Below, piece by piece: positions 8,083 through 17,706 of a stretch of DNA of 36,675 nt. The stretch is from assembly GCA_964230805.1 (NCBI GenBank), contig CAXRIA010000024.1, forward strand, positions 1 through 36,675, written 5' to 3'. The translations under genes were made by a program, and so were the position numbers. The notes below the pieces were generated by a model. The model was not told the DNA's origin and searched no databases. It saw only the letters and a program-made list of their open reading frames with translations. This DNA is from Flavicella sp964230805 (GTDB lineage Bacteria > Bacteroidota > Bacteroidia > Flavobacteriales > Flavobacteriaceae). Position 1 is the first letter of the stretch, and each line of letters starts with the position of its first letter.

Positions 8083-9180
8083 TTATCTCTTTACTAATTT
8101 TTCTATTTCATCGACAATTATTTTTGTCGCATTGGGCAAGGCCAATTTTTTCATATTCTTCGACAAATTCTCTTGAACATCCTCGCTTTGCAAAAGGACT
8201 GTGAATTTTTTTTGAAAACTTTCCAGTTCAGACTCTCGAATCATCAACGCTGCATTTTGAGAAACCACAGCACTTGCATTTTTTGTCTGGTGGTCTTCTG
8301 AAACGTTCGGAGATGGAATAAATAGGGTCGGTTTTCCCACAATACACAACTCTGAAATTGAACTTGCTCCTGCTCTACTGATAATTATATCTGCCGCTGC
8401 ATAAGCCAAATCCATTCGATTCAAAAATGCATGCACCTGGACATTTTTTCTATCTGCGTATTTTTGATACTCTTTTGCATAAAGTTTCCCACATTGCCAT
8501 ACAATTTGCACATGCTGCTGTTCTAAAAAATCGAGTTGGCTTTCCACAAGTTGATTGATCTTTCTGGCTCCCAGACTGCCGCCTAAAATTAAAAGCGTTT
8601 TTTGGGATTTATCCAACCCAAAAAAATCTTGTGCCTCCTCTTTTTTTGAAGGGACATCCAACAAATCTTGTCGCACGGGGTTTCCGGTTTTCACCATTTT
8701 ATTTTTCGGGAAAAAACGTTCCAAATGATCATACGATACACAAATTTTGTCTACCTTTTTTGAAAGCAATTTGTTGGTTATTCCTGGATAAGAATTTTGT
8801 TCTTGAATAAGGGTAGGAATCTTTTTATTTGCAGCGACAAAGAGCACGGGACCACTTGCAAATCCTCCGGTTCCGATCACGATATCGGGTTTGAATTTTG
8901 TCAAAATACGGCTCGCTCTAAACAAGCTACTGAACAATTTAAAAGGAAACCAAAAATTTTGTAGCGTGAAACGTCTTTGCACACCCGAAATCCACAATCC
9001 TTTGATAGGATACCCCGCCGCAGGTACTTTTTCCATTTCCATCCGGTCTTTGGCACCCACAAATAAAAAATTTGCATTCTCAATACGAGATTTTAGTTCG
9101 TTGGCAATGGCAATTGCAGGATAGATATGTCCTCCTGTTCCTCCACCGCTAATTAATATGTTTACCTTCTTTTGACTCAT
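8083..9180 (-). CDS. murG: UDP-GlcNAc:lipid I N-acetylglucosaminyltransferase MurG
   Basis: This GT28 glycosyltransferase converts lipid I to lipid II at the inner face of the membrane. It has the N-terminal glycine loop ISGGGTGGHIYPAIAIANEL, which contacts the lipid-linked acceptor, a second glycine loop GGSLGARKINQ, and the donor-binding C-terminal region SRAGASSISELCIVGKP followed by DHQTKNA. The length of 365 aa is typical. It is 9 bp downstream of ftsW and 7 bp upstream of murC. Confidence 0.97.
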   Translation of the reverse strand: MSQKKVNILISGGGTGGHIYPAIAIANELKSRIENANFLFVGAKDRMEMEKVPAAGYPIKGLWISGVQRRFTLQNFWFPFKLFSSLFRASRILTKFKPDIVIGTGGFASGPVLFVAANKKIPTLIQEQNSYPGITNKLLSKKVDKICVSYDHLERFFPKNKMVKTGNPVRQDLLDVPSKKEEAQDFFGLDKSQKTLLILGGSLGARKINQLVESQLDFLEQQHVQIVWQCGKLYAKEYQKYADRKNVQVHAFLNRMDLAYAAADIIISRAGASSISELCIVGKPTLFIPSPNVSEDHQTKNASAVVSQNAALMIRESELESFQKKFTVLLQSEDVQENLSKNMKKLALPNATKIIVDEIEKLVKR

Positions 9181-9189
9181 TTCAATTCT

Positions 9190-10398
9190 TTAATCAATCG
9201 TATCGTGTATTGTTTGGTGTAAAACCGACAATGGATCATCGCTTTCCTTACTCAATTCCGCTTCTGTTATTTCCTTGGAAGCACTCACACTTAGCACAAT
9301 TCCCAGGGCAAAACAGGTCATCCAAATAGAGGTTCCTCCGCTACTTATCAACGGAAGTGTTTGCCCCGTAACGGGTATCATATTCGTTGCTACCGCCATA
9401 TTTACAATCGCTTGAAACACGATGGGCAATCCAGCTCCTATCACAAGCAATGTCCCAAAAACAGTTCCTGCTTTTTGCGCTGCTACTAAAATTCGAAACA
9501 AGAGTAAAAAATAAAATGACAATACGACAAGCGCTCCGATCACCCCATATTCCTCTACGATAATGGCAAAAATAAAATCGGAGGATGATTGAGGTAAAAA
9601 ATTCTTTTGCACACTCTTTCCTGGCCCTCTTCCTGTCAAACCGCCTGTGGCTATGGCTATTTTGGCTTTTTCTACTTGATACCCTTCTGCATTGTCTTTG
9701 TTTGAAAAATTTTCTATCCGACTTTGCCAAGTCGCCACTCTGTTGGGCATAGCGTCGGGAAAAGCTTTTACAATAAGAACAAAAATTGCCAATATACCTA
9801 GACTCCCGGCAAGGATCATGGCCAAATATTTTTTTGGATACCCTCCAATAAAAGCGACGACAAAGACCATCAAAAAAATGAGCGCTGTTGTAGAAAAATT
9901 GGCAGGTAAAATAAGCAACAAGGTTCCTCCAATAGGCAACCAAAATTGCAAAAAACTTTCTTTGAATTCTATTTGTTTGTCTTTATTTCGGGCCAGGTAT
10001 CGAGCCGCATACACCATTAAAACGAGCGAGGCAAGTGTGGAGGTTTGAAAACCAACCCCCAAAACAGGAAGTCGAATCCAACGACTTGCATTGGCTCCAC
10101 CAATGGTGGTTCCTTGCGCCAAGGTTACAATCAACAAAACAATGACCACAGGAAAAAGCAATACCGATCCTCCGCTAAAGTATCGATAGGGTATTTTATG
10201 AATTCCAAACATGATGGCAAAACCCATGCACAGCAACACCCCGTGTTTGACCAAATGTCCCAAGGTAGAACCATTCCCCACCACGTAGACCAAATTGGTA
10301 CTGGCACTGTACACCGGCATAAACGAAAATATAGCCAAAATACCCACTAGGGCCCATATCGCTCTATCTCCTTGCAAATGTTTGAACAATTGATTCAT
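9190..10398 (-). CDS. ftsW: Septal peptidoglycan glycosyltransferase FtsW (SEDS family)
   Basis: This is a polytopic membrane protein of 402 aa with about ten hydrophobic segments. It polymerises lipid II at the septum together with the transpeptidase FtsI, encoded five genes upstream. SEDS hallmarks are a large extracytoplasmic loop between the middle helices (GRGPGKSVQKNFLPQSSSDFIFAIIVEE) and the C-terminal signature PVTGQTLPLISSGGTS. The position between murD and murG supports FtsW over the elongation paralogue RodA. Confidence 0.96.
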   Translation of the reverse strand: MNQLFKHLQGDRAIWALVGILAIFSFMPVYSASTNLVYVVGNGSTLGHLVKHGVLLCMGFAIMFGIHKIPYRYFSGGSVLLFPVVIVLLIVTLAQGTTIGGANASRWIRLPVLGVGFQTSTLASLVLMVYAARYLARNKDKQIEFKESFLQFWLPIGGTLLLILPANFSTTALIFLMVFVVAFIGGYPKKYLAMILAGSLGILAIFVLIVKAFPDAMPNRVATWQSRIENFSNKDNAEGYQVEKAKIAIATGGLTGRGPGKSVQKNFLPQSSSDFIFAIIVEEYGVIGALVVLSFYFLLLFRILVAAQKAGTVFGTLLVIGAGLPIVFQAIVNMAVATNMIPVTGQTLPLISSGGTSIWMTCFALGIVLSVSASKEITEAELSKESDDPLSVLHQTIHDTID

Positions 10399-10422
10399 GT
10401 TTGTCTATTTTTTTAGCTCATT

Positions 10423-11757
10423 CTACAAATGGCTTACGGCGTCTTTGAACTGTCTTCCACGGTCTTCATAACTTTCAAACAAATCGAAACTAGCACAAGC
10501 TGGAGAGAGCAAAACAGTATCTCCTTTTTGAGCCAGCTTGTAAGCCACTTTTACAGCTTCTTCTGCTCCTCGTGTTTCCACAATGGTATCTACAACCCCT
10601 TCAAAAGATTGTATGATTTTAGAATTGTCTATTCCCAAACAAACCATTGCTTTTACTTTTTCTCTTACCAAGGGCATCAAATCCAAATAATCGTTTCCTT
10701 TGTCAACACCCCCCAAAATCCAAACCGTTGGAGTTTCCATGCATTCCAACGCGTAAAATGTTGCATTTACGTTGGTCGCTTTGGAGTCGTTGATGTATTG
10801 CACTCCATTGATGCGCAACACTTTTTCAAGACGATGTTCCGCCCCTTCAAAATTTTCTAAACTCTCTTTGATGACTTGCTTTCTTGCTTTTAACAATTGC
10901 GCTGCCATCGAGGAGGCCATTGCATTTTTTGTATTGTGTTTTCCTTTGACTGCTAGTTTGGAAATGTCCATGGTTATCGTTTCTTTGTTAAGTTTCATTT
11001 GTATTTTATCTTTGACCACACAGGCTCCTTTTTCTATCTTCTTGTTGAGCGAAAAGGGCACCAATTGTGCTTTTGTTTTATTTGTGTCCAACCAGTTTTT
11101 TATCACGGGATCATCGGCGTCATAAATCAGATAATCTTGCGCTGTTTGGTTTTTTGTGATTCGGAATTTCGAAGCAATGTAGTTTTCAAATTGGTACTCA
11201 TATCTATCCAAATGATCGGGAGTAATGTTGGTGATAATTGCAATATGTGGCGCAAAATCCACGATCCCATCGAGTTGAAAACTACTGAGCTCTAACACAT
11301 AATTTTCACGTTTTGTCGTTGCCACTTGTGCGGCAAAACTATCCCCAATATTTCCTGCCATACCCACATCAAACCCCGCTTTGCTCAGTATATGATGTAG
11401 CAACATGGTTGTCGTGGTTTTTCCATTGGACCCTGTGATTCCCACAATGGTGGCATCTGTATACTGCGCTCCAAATTCTATTTCAGAGATCACTGGTATT
11501 CCCAATTCTTTCAGTTTTACAACCAGCGCGACCTGATCGGGAATTCCGGGACTTTTCATCACAATATCTGCATTCAGAATTTTGGCCTCTGTGTGTTTCT
11601 CCGACTCGTATTCAATTTTATGGTCTGAGAGTATTTGCTGGTATTTTTCTTGAATGGTTCCACAATCCGACAAAAAAACAGCATAGCCTTTCTGCTTTCC
11701 TAGCAAAGCGGTACCTACACCACTTTCTCCTCCCCCAAGTATGACCAATCTCTTCAT
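10423..11757 (-). CDS. murD: UDP-N-acetylmuramoyl-L-alanine--D-glutamate ligase MurD
   Basis: MurD adds D-glutamate to UDP-MurNAc-L-Ala. The N-terminal domain begins MKRLVILGGGESGVGTALL, the ATP-binding loop is GITGSNGKTTTTMLLHH (about residue 108), the central domain contains NITPDHLDRY, and the C-terminal domain contains NDSKATNVNA and LLSPACASFDLF. The length of 444 aa is normal. It sits 28 bp after mraY and 24 bp before ftsW in the same operon. Confidence 0.97.
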   Translation of the reverse strand: MKRLVILGGGESGVGTALLGKQKGYAVFLSDCGTIQEKYQQILSDHKIEYESEKHTEAKILNADIVMKSPGIPDQVALVVKLKELGIPVISEIEFGAQYTDATIVGITGSNGKTTTTMLLHHILSKAGFDVGMAGNIGDSFAAQVATTKRENYVLELSSFQLDGIVDFAPHIAIITNITPDHLDRYEYQFENYIASKFRITKNQTAQDYLIYDADDPVIKNWLDTNKTKAQLVPFSLNKKIEKGACVVKDKIQMKLNKETITMDISKLAVKGKHNTKNAMASSMAAQLLKARKQVIKESLENFEGAEHRLEKVLRINGVQYINDSKATNVNATFYALECMETPTVWILGGVDKGNDYLDLMPLVREKVKAMVCLGIDNSKIIQSFEGVVDTIVETRGAEEAVKVAYKLAQKGDTVLLSPACASFDLFESYEDRGRQFKDAVSHL

Positions 11758-11785
11758 GTACGATCTTTGTTTTACATCTCTTATT

Positions 11786-13015
11786 TTATCGAATCTTCAA
11801 GGTTATGATGGTAATGATTGCCAACAAAATTCCTACGATCCAGAATCGGGCAACAATTTTACTTTCATGATAGCCTGATTTCTGATAGTGATGGTGCAAT
11901 GGAGCCATTTTAAATATTCGCCTTCCTTCACCGTATTTCTTTCTTGTGTATTTGAAATAAAAAACCTGCAACACCACCGACAAATTTTCGATCATAAAAA
12001 TTCCTGCCAATACAGGAATCAACAATTCTTTTCTCGTCGCTACTGCAAGCACCGCAATAATTCCTCCGATTGTCAAACTACCTGTATCTCCCATAAAAAC
12101 TTGGGCAGGAAAAGTATTGTACCATAAAAACCCAACCAGAGCTCCGGTAAAGGCACTGATGTAGACCACCATTTCTCCCGAATTCGGAATGTACATCACG
12201 TCCAAATAGTTTGCGAAAAAAATATTTCCTGAGACCCAGGCAAAGACCCCTAATGTGGCTACAATAATGGCAGAACTCCCTGCAGCCAACCCATCAATCC
12301 CATCTGTTAAATTCGCGCCATTGGAAACGGCTGTTACAATAAAAATGACAATCGGAATAAATACCAACCAGGCCCAACTTTTAGACGCACCTCCAATCCA
12401 TCCAATCAAGGAAGCATAATCAAATGCATTATTTTTGATAAAAGGCAAGGTAGTTTTGGTCGCTTTTTGTGCTTTTCCAAACAATTGCGGCCCCGCATTT
12501 TGAGCGTGTACGACGGTCTGATTCACAGGCAATTGCTCTTTCATGGTGACCTCTGGATGAAAAAACAACATGCCTCCAACAATCACCCCAAGTCCTATTT
12601 GCCCCATCACTTTGAACCTCCCTTTCAAGCCTTCTTTGTCTTTTTTAAATACTTTGATATAGTCATCTATAAAACCAACCGTTCCCATCCAAAGGGTGGT
12701 TATCAAAAGAAGAATAATGTAAATATTGTCAATTTTAGCCACCAACAAAACCGGAATCAATGTGGCTCCGATGATGATCAAACCGCCCATTGTTGGTGTC
12801 CCTGCTTTTTGAACTTGACCCTCCAATCCCAAATCGCGAACCGATTCACCAATTTGCATTTTCTGCAAATAGCGGATGATTCTTTTTCCATAGATGGTAG
12901 AAATCATAAGCGCCAAAATAAACGCCAGAGAAGATCGAAAGGAAATGTATTGAAACAAACCTGCCCCCATCAATTGGTACTCTCTTTCTAAAAAATCAAA
13001 TAAATAATACAACAT
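11786..13015 (-). CDS. mraY: Phospho-N-acetylmuramoyl-pentapeptide transferase MraY
   Basis: This integral membrane enzyme transfers phospho-MurNAc-pentapeptide to undecaprenyl phosphate, giving lipid I. Catalytic Asp-rich motifs GFIDDYIKVF and NLTDGIDGLAAG are present, with the C-terminal MAPLHHHYQ loop. At 409 aa it exceeds the roughly 360 of E. coli. The extra length is an insertion of about 50 residues between the helices around residues 150-215, common in Bacteroidota. It lies 16 bp downstream of murE. Confidence 0.97.
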   Translation of the reverse strand: MLYYLFDFLEREYQLMGAGLFQYISFRSSLAFILALMISTIYGKRIIRYLQKMQIGESVRDLGLEGQVQKAGTPTMGGLIIIGATLIPVLLVAKIDNIYIILLLITTLWMGTVGFIDDYIKVFKKDKEGLKGRFKVMGQIGLGVIVGGMLFFHPEVTMKEQLPVNQTVVHAQNAGPQLFGKAQKATKTTLPFIKNNAFDYASLIGWIGGASKSWAWLVFIPIVIFIVTAVSNGANLTDGIDGLAAGSSAIIVATLGVFAWVSGNIFFANYLDVMYIPNSGEMVVYISAFTGALVGFLWYNTFPAQVFMGDTGSLTIGGIIAVLAVATRKELLIPVLAGIFMIENLSVVLQVFYFKYTRKKYGEGRRIFKMAPLHHHYQKSGYHESKIVARFWIVGILLAIITIITLKIR

Positions 13016-13031
13016 TGGTTTCTTTTTGAAT

Positions 13032-14495
13032 TTATTTTTCGAACTCTAAAAACACTTCAGACAACACTTTTTTATCGTCAAAAACGATTCTTTGTCCTTC
13101 AATTTCCTGATACGTTTCATGCCCTTTTCCGGCGACCAAGATGATATCTCCTTTCTCTGCAAAACGAATGGCTGTTTTGATGGCTTGCTTTCTATCAATA
13201 ATGGCCAAAGTCTTTTTGCGACAATTTGACGGAACTCCTTCTTCGATCTCATCGATAATTGTTTGTGGATTTTCGAACCGTGGGTTGTCGGATGTAAAAA
13301 CCACTTGATCACTCAAAACAGCTGCGATACGACCCATTTTTGCTCTTTTTGTTTTGTCTCTGTCACCACCGCAGCCCATCACTGTAATGATCTTTTCATT
13401 TCCTGAACGCAAGGCAACAATAGTCTCTAGCACATTTTTCAGCGCATCTGGGGTGTGCGCGTAATCTACAATAGATACAATTCCTCCTTCGGAGACATTG
13501 TACTGAAAACGACCATTGACACTTTCCAAAGCACTCATGCCACGCAATACTTCCTCTGAGGACAAGCCCAATAAAATCGACGTTCCAAAAACGGCTGCCA
13601 AATTGTAGGCATTGAAATCGCCAATCAAACGACACCAGATATCATGTTGATTGACATTCAAAAGCATTCCCGACAAACTTTTTTCAAGCATTCTGACTTT
13701 AAAATCTGCCATGGTTTTCAAAGCATAGGTTGTTTTTTTTGCCGCCGTATTTTGCAGCATTACATCGCCATTTTTGTCATCTTTATTTACCAAGGCAAAG
13801 GCCTCTTTTGAAAGATTGTCAAAAAACTTCTTTTTTACGTTTCGGTATTCCAAAAACGTATTGTGATAATCCAAATGATCGTGTGAAAGATTCGTAAAAA
13901 CACCGCCGTCAAATGCCAATGCCTCTGTTCTACTTTGATGAATCCCATGGGAACTCACTTCCATAAAACAATGGGTTACTTTCGCAGCTACCATTTTTGC
14001 CAAATAAGCATTGATCGTCACCGAATCGGGAGTGGTATGGGTTGCGGTGTAGGTTTCTGCTCCAATGTTAATTTTCACAGTGGATAACAAACCGGCTTTG
14101 TAACCTGCCTTTTGAAACAAATTGTACAGCAACGTGGTGACCGTTGTTTTTCCGTTGGTGCCTGTAACACCTATCAATTTTAATTTCGAGGAAGGATTGT
14201 CAAAATAATTGGCGGCTATTTTTGCCAACGCGACATGACTGTTTTCGACTTGCACATAAGTAACCGACGGATCCAACTCGATTGGCAAGACCTCACAAAC
14301 CACCACACTGGCTCCTGAAGAAATGGCTTTTGGAACAAAGAGATGTCCATCAAAAGAAACGCCTTTTTGCGCTACAAAAAGCGCTTTATGCACCACCTTT
14401 CTTGAATCAAAAACAACGGCAGACACCTCCACATTTTGTGAACCGTGTAATGTGCCTATGGCCACTCCTTTCAATATGTTTGTCAGTAATTTCAT
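13032..14495 (-). CDS. murE: UDP-MurNAc-L-Ala-D-Glu:diaminopimelate ligase MurE
   Basis: MurE adds the third residue of the stem peptide. The ATP loop is GVTGTNGKTTVTTLLYN, the central domain has HTTPDSVTINAYLA and SSHGIHQSRTEA, and the C-terminal domain has the substrate motif DNPRFENP. DNPR is the known determinant for meso-diaminopimelate rather than lysine, so this cell wall should be of the mDAP type. The start overlaps the ftsI stop by 4 bp (ATGA), indicating translational coupling. Confidence 0.97.
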   Translation of the reverse strand: MKLLTNILKGVAIGTLHGSQNVEVSAVVFDSRKVVHKALFVAQKGVSFDGHLFVPKAISSGASVVVCEVLPIELDPSVTYVQVENSHVALAKIAANYFDNPSSKLKLIGVTGTNGKTTVTTLLYNLFQKAGYKAGLLSTVKINIGAETYTATHTTPDSVTINAYLAKMVAAKVTHCFMEVSSHGIHQSRTEALAFDGGVFTNLSHDHLDYHNTFLEYRNVKKKFFDNLSKEAFALVNKDDKNGDVMLQNTAAKKTTYALKTMADFKVRMLEKSLSGMLLNVNQHDIWCRLIGDFNAYNLAAVFGTSILLGLSSEEVLRGMSALESVNGRFQYNVSEGGIVSIVDYAHTPDALKNVLETIVALRSGNEKIITVMGCGGDRDKTKRAKMGRIAAVLSDQVVFTSDNPRFENPQTIIDEIEEGVPSNCRKKTLAIIDRKQAIKTAIRFAEKGDIILVAGKGHETYQEIEGQRIVFDDKKVLSEVFLEFEK

Positions 14496-16468
14496 GAACT
14501 CAGTTTCAATACAATGGTCTTTCCTCTTCTAATTTTCTGTCCTTTTCGCAGGGATTGATATTTCACTTTTCCAAAACCTTGATAAACAACTTTTAAACCT
14601 AAATTTTCCAAGACGGCAACTGCATCCATACCGGCCATCCCTTTCACATTGGGCACCGTGTTTTGTTCATTATTTAGCAAACCATAGTATTTTTTTCGCT
14701 CCAATTCTAGGGCAGGAAGGGTTGGTTTCTCATTGGTTACTTCTTCGGAAATCGGTACCGAAGCATACATTTTTTGTGCAATTTTTTTAAATACGGGCGC
14801 CGCTACTGTTGCTCCATAATAGCCCTTTCTCTTGTTCGGTTTATGAATCACGACCATACAGGAATACTTCGGATCTTCTGCTGGAAAAAAACCGGCAAAG
14901 GAGGCCACATAATCTTGGTTGGAATACACCCCATTTACTACTTTTTTAGCAGTTCCTGTTTTTCCTGCCATGGAAAAATTTGGTGTGTAAATGTTTTCAG
15001 CAGTCCCTCTTTTTACGACGTTTTCTAATATTCGTTGTAATTTCTTAATCGTTACAAGAGAGGCGATCTTTTCTTTCAACACAACCGGCTCAAAAACTTT
15101 CTCTATTTTTCCTTCCGTTCGCAGGGCTTTTACAAATTGTGGTTTTACCATTTTCCCATCGTTTGCAATCGCATTGTAAAATGTGAGTATTTGCAGCGGT
15201 GTTAAGGAAACGCCATAACCCCACGCCATCCATTCAAGGGAAATTCCACTCCACCTTTTTTTGTTTTTAGGATTTGGAATGTAGGGCTTCCCTTCTCCTT
15301 TTATTTCCAAGCCTAATTTTGAGGCCAAGCCTAAATTCGCGATCGCATCCACAAATTTCTGAGGCTGTTTTTGGTAGTGTTCTTGTATCAATTTTACAAT
15401 GCCCACATTGGAAGAAACCTCGATTGCGCGTGCCGCTGAAATTTCTCCATAGCCTCCTTTGTGCGAATCCTCTACTTTTTTGCGGTAAACAAACATTTTT
15501 CCTTTTTCAGTATCGACGACAGTTCCTGTGTCTATTACTTTGTCTTCAAGGGCCACCAGAAGACTCGCCAATTTAAATGTAGATCCCGGCTCATGCGATT
15601 CCCCAACAGCATAATTTAGCCGTTCGTAATATTTCCCTTCGGAGGTCCTTCCCAAATTAGAAATGGCTTTGATCGCTCCTGTTTTGGTTTCCATGACAAT
15701 GACACAACCGTGATCCGCTTCAAACACCTCTAATTGTTGAAGCAAAGCATGGTGCGCGATGTCTTGTACATTGACATCGAGATGGGTAATCACATCACTT
15801 CCGTCTTTCGGCTCCACCTCGTTGTTGTCATTGATGGGCTTCCATTGGTTGTTGGCGATTTTCTGTTTCATTCTCCAACCCAAACTTCCTTCTAAATAGT
15901 TGTCATAAGCCCCTTCTAAACCCACATTTCGACGACCGATGGTTCGTTCTGCAATTTTACCTATGGGATGTGCTCTTACCGTTTTTTGTTCTGTAATAAA
16001 ACCGCCTTTGTAGACACCCAATCGAAAGATTGGGAAATTTTTGACTTTGAGATAATCCATGTAGCCCAAGTTGCGTGCAATGAGCAAATAGCGGTTTTTA
16101 TTTCTTCTCGCTTTTCTAAAATAGGCCTCGTACTCGCCGACTGTTTTTCCAAACATAGCCGCCATTTCTTTAGACAAAGCATGTATGTTCTTTTCAAAAA
16201 TATCGGGCTTAACAGTCACTACATCCATACGAATGTCGTATTTCGACATGGAAGTCGCCAACAAATTGCCTCCTTCCGAAACTACATTTCCACGGTTTGA
16301 AAAAATGGTGTCGTTTCTAACCGTTCTGTTCTCTGACAAAGCACGGTACTTATCACCTTCGGTATATTGTATATGGGTGATTTTTACAAAAATGACAATC
16401 AAAAAAAGAGTCATCAAACCAACCACAAAATAGAGTCTGTTTAATATGCCTTTTTGAACTGTTTTCAA
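14492..16468 (-). CDS. ftsI: Septal transpeptidase FtsI/PBP3 with a C-terminal PASTA domain
   Basis: This class B penicillin-binding protein cross-links septal peptidoglycan with FtsW. One N-terminal membrane helix (about 11-29) is followed by a pedestal domain and the transpeptidase domain, with the catalytic Ser296-x-x-Lys299 (STFK), the SxN motif Ser352-Ser-Asn354 and the later KTG triad (GKTGTAKK). The C-terminal 60 residues (VPNVKGMAGMDAVAVLENLG onward) form one PASTA domain, a feature familiar from Gram-positive PBPs and also found in Bacteroidota FtsI. The start is a TTG codon directly after the ftsL stop; the next in-frame Met lies inside the membrane helix, so TTG is preferred. Confidence 0.95.
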   Translation of the reverse strand: MKTVQKGILNRLYFVVGLMTLFLIVIFVKITHIQYTEGDKYRALSENRTVRNDTIFSNRGNVVSEGGNLLATSMSKYDIRMDVVTVKPDIFEKNIHALSKEMAAMFGKTVGEYEAYFRKARRNKNRYLLIARNLGYMDYLKVKNFPIFRLGVYKGGFITEQKTVRAHPIGKIAERTIGRRNVGLEGAYDNYLEGSLGWRMKQKIANNQWKPINDNNEVEPKDGSDVITHLDVNVQDIAHHALLQQLEVFEADHGCVIVMETKTGAIKAISNLGRTSEGKYYERLNYAVGESHEPGSTFKLASLLVALEDKVIDTGTVVDTEKGKMFVYRKKVEDSHKGGYGEISAARAIEVSSNVGIVKLIQEHYQKQPQKFVDAIANLGLASKLGLEIKGEGKPYIPNPKNKKRWSGISLEWMAWGYGVSLTPLQILTFYNAIANDGKMVKPQFVKALRTEGKIEKVFEPVVLKEKIASLVTIKKLQRILENVVKRGTAENIYTPNFSMAGKTGTAKKVVNGVYSNQDYVASFAGFFPAEDPKYSCMVVIHKPNKRKGYYGATVAAPVFKKIAQKMYASVPISEEVTNEKPTLPALELERKKYYGLLNNEQNTVPNVKGMAGMDAVAVLENLGLKVVYQGFGKVKYQSLRKGQKIRRGKTIVLKLSS

Positions 16469-16469
16469 T

Positions 16470-16784
16470 TTATTTTCTTTTTGTAATTACTGTTATTTTC
16501 GTCGGCGGTGTTTTTGAGGGACGCAACCCTGCCTCTTTTACTTTTTCACGAACAGAAGATTCCATTTTCATCCGAGTTAAAATGGTTCCTGAATCGATAT
16601 ACAAGGCTTTTAATCTTTTCATTTCTTCATTCATCTGGGCGATTTTCATCACTTTTTGATCTGCTCTGTGTGCACTTGTGATCATACACAAGAGTAGAAA
16701 AACAACAAATAGGATGATCCTCCAATTTTTAAAAGCACCTTCCTCTACCAAAAAACCTCCTTTTAACAGCTTGTAAAATGTCAT
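16470..16784 (-). CDS. ftsL: FtsL-like cell division protein
   Basis: This 104-residue bitopic protein has a cytosolic N-terminus, one membrane segment (about residues 21-41, WRIILFVVFLLLCMITSAHR) and a periplasmic helical stretch with coiled-coil character (MKIAQMNEEMKRLKALY). Sequence similarity among FtsL proteins is weak. The call comes from size, topology and position between rsmH and ftsI. It presumably bridges FtsQ and the FtsW-FtsI synthase. Confidence 0.85.
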   Translation of the reverse strand: MTFYKLLKGGFLVEEGAFKNWRIILFVVFLLLCMITSAHRADQKVMKIAQMNEEMKRLKALYIDSGTILTRMKMESSVREKVKEAGLRPSKTPPTKITVITKRK

Positions 16785-16788
16785 CGTA

Positions 16789-17706
16789 TTATTTTTTAGC
16801 GTCAGATTTCAATTCAGCTACTCGAAGTTTTGCACTGCGCGCCCGGTTGTTCATTTTAATTTCCTCGGCAGAGGGCACGATCATTTTACCAATGTTTTTC
16901 AGTGGAACACTCGTATTTCCATAAAAATCTTTTTCTGGTTCTCCTTCAAAAATTCCGTTTTTAAAAAAGCGTTTCACCAGCCTGTCTTCCAACGAATGAT
17001 AAGAGATAATACTCAACCTTCCCTGAGAGGCTAACAAATCTGGTGTTTGCAATAAAAACGCTTTCAACACCTCTAATTCTTGATTCACTTCGATTCGGAC
17101 CGCCTGAAATATTTGTGCCAATATTTTGTGCTCTTTTGCCTTTGGCAAGTAGTCTTGCAACACTTCTTTCAAGCGAAAACTCGTCCCTATTTTTTCTTCT
17201 GCTCGTTCCGTCACTATTTTTGCCGCCAGTGCTCTTGCATTGCGCAATTCTCCGTATTGAAACAATAGATTGCTCAAATGCGCTTCGCTGTACGTATTGA
17301 CGACATCGTAGGCTGACAGCTCATTTTTTTTATTCATTCGCATGTCCAACTCCGCATCAAATCGTGTTGAAAAACCGCGTGCTGCTTCATTAAATTGATG
17401 TGAAGAAACTCCTAAATCTCCTAAAATCCCATCCACTTTTGAAATGCCGTAAAATTTCAAAAAGCGTGCGATATACCTAAAATTTTCTTGAATTAATGTG
17501 AACCGAGGATCGTCGATCTTATTCCTTTCTGCATCGGGATCTTGGTCAAAAGCAATCAGACGTCCTTCTTTTCCCAACCGACTTAAAATCTCTTTGGAAT
17601 GACCCCCTCCTCCAAACGTAATATCGATGTAAACACCCGTTGGCTTGATATTCAAAGCGTCTACACTTTCTTTTAACAAGACCGGATTATGATATCCTTC
17701 CATCAT
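16789..17706 (-). CDS. rsmH: 16S rRNA (cytosine1402-N4)-methyltransferase RsmH (MraW)
   Basis: This SAM-dependent enzyme methylates N4 of C1402 in the ribosomal P site. The SAM loop DITFGGGGHSKEIL lies near residue 30, followed by GILGDLGVSSHQFN, the RGFSTRFDAELDMRM block, SYHSLEDRLVKRFF and the C-terminal NNRARSAKLRVAE. The length of 305 aa is normal. The start overlaps the mraZ 3' end by 20 bp, and two adjacent Met codons are possible starts. Confidence 0.97.
   Translation of the reverse strand: MMEGYHNPVLLKESVDALNIKPTGVYIDITFGGGGHSKEILSRLGKEGRLIAFDQDPDAERNKIDDPRFTLIQENFRYIARFLKFYGISKVDGILGDLGVSSHQFNEAARGFSTRFDAELDMRMNKKNELSAYDVVNTYSEAHLSNLLFQYGELRNARALAAKIVTERAEEKIGTSFRLKEVLQDYLPKAKEHKILAQIFQAVRIEVNQELEVLKAFLLQTPDLLASQGRLSIISYHSLEDRLVKRFFKNGIFEGEPEKDFYGNTSVPLKNIGKMIVPSAEEIKMNNRARSAKLRVAELKSDAKK

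Noticed and set aside
9341..9943. 200-codon minus-strand frame inside ftsW
   Set aside because: It lies in another frame of a strongly conserved gene on the same strand, and its product is Cys/Arg/Ser-rich without any motif.
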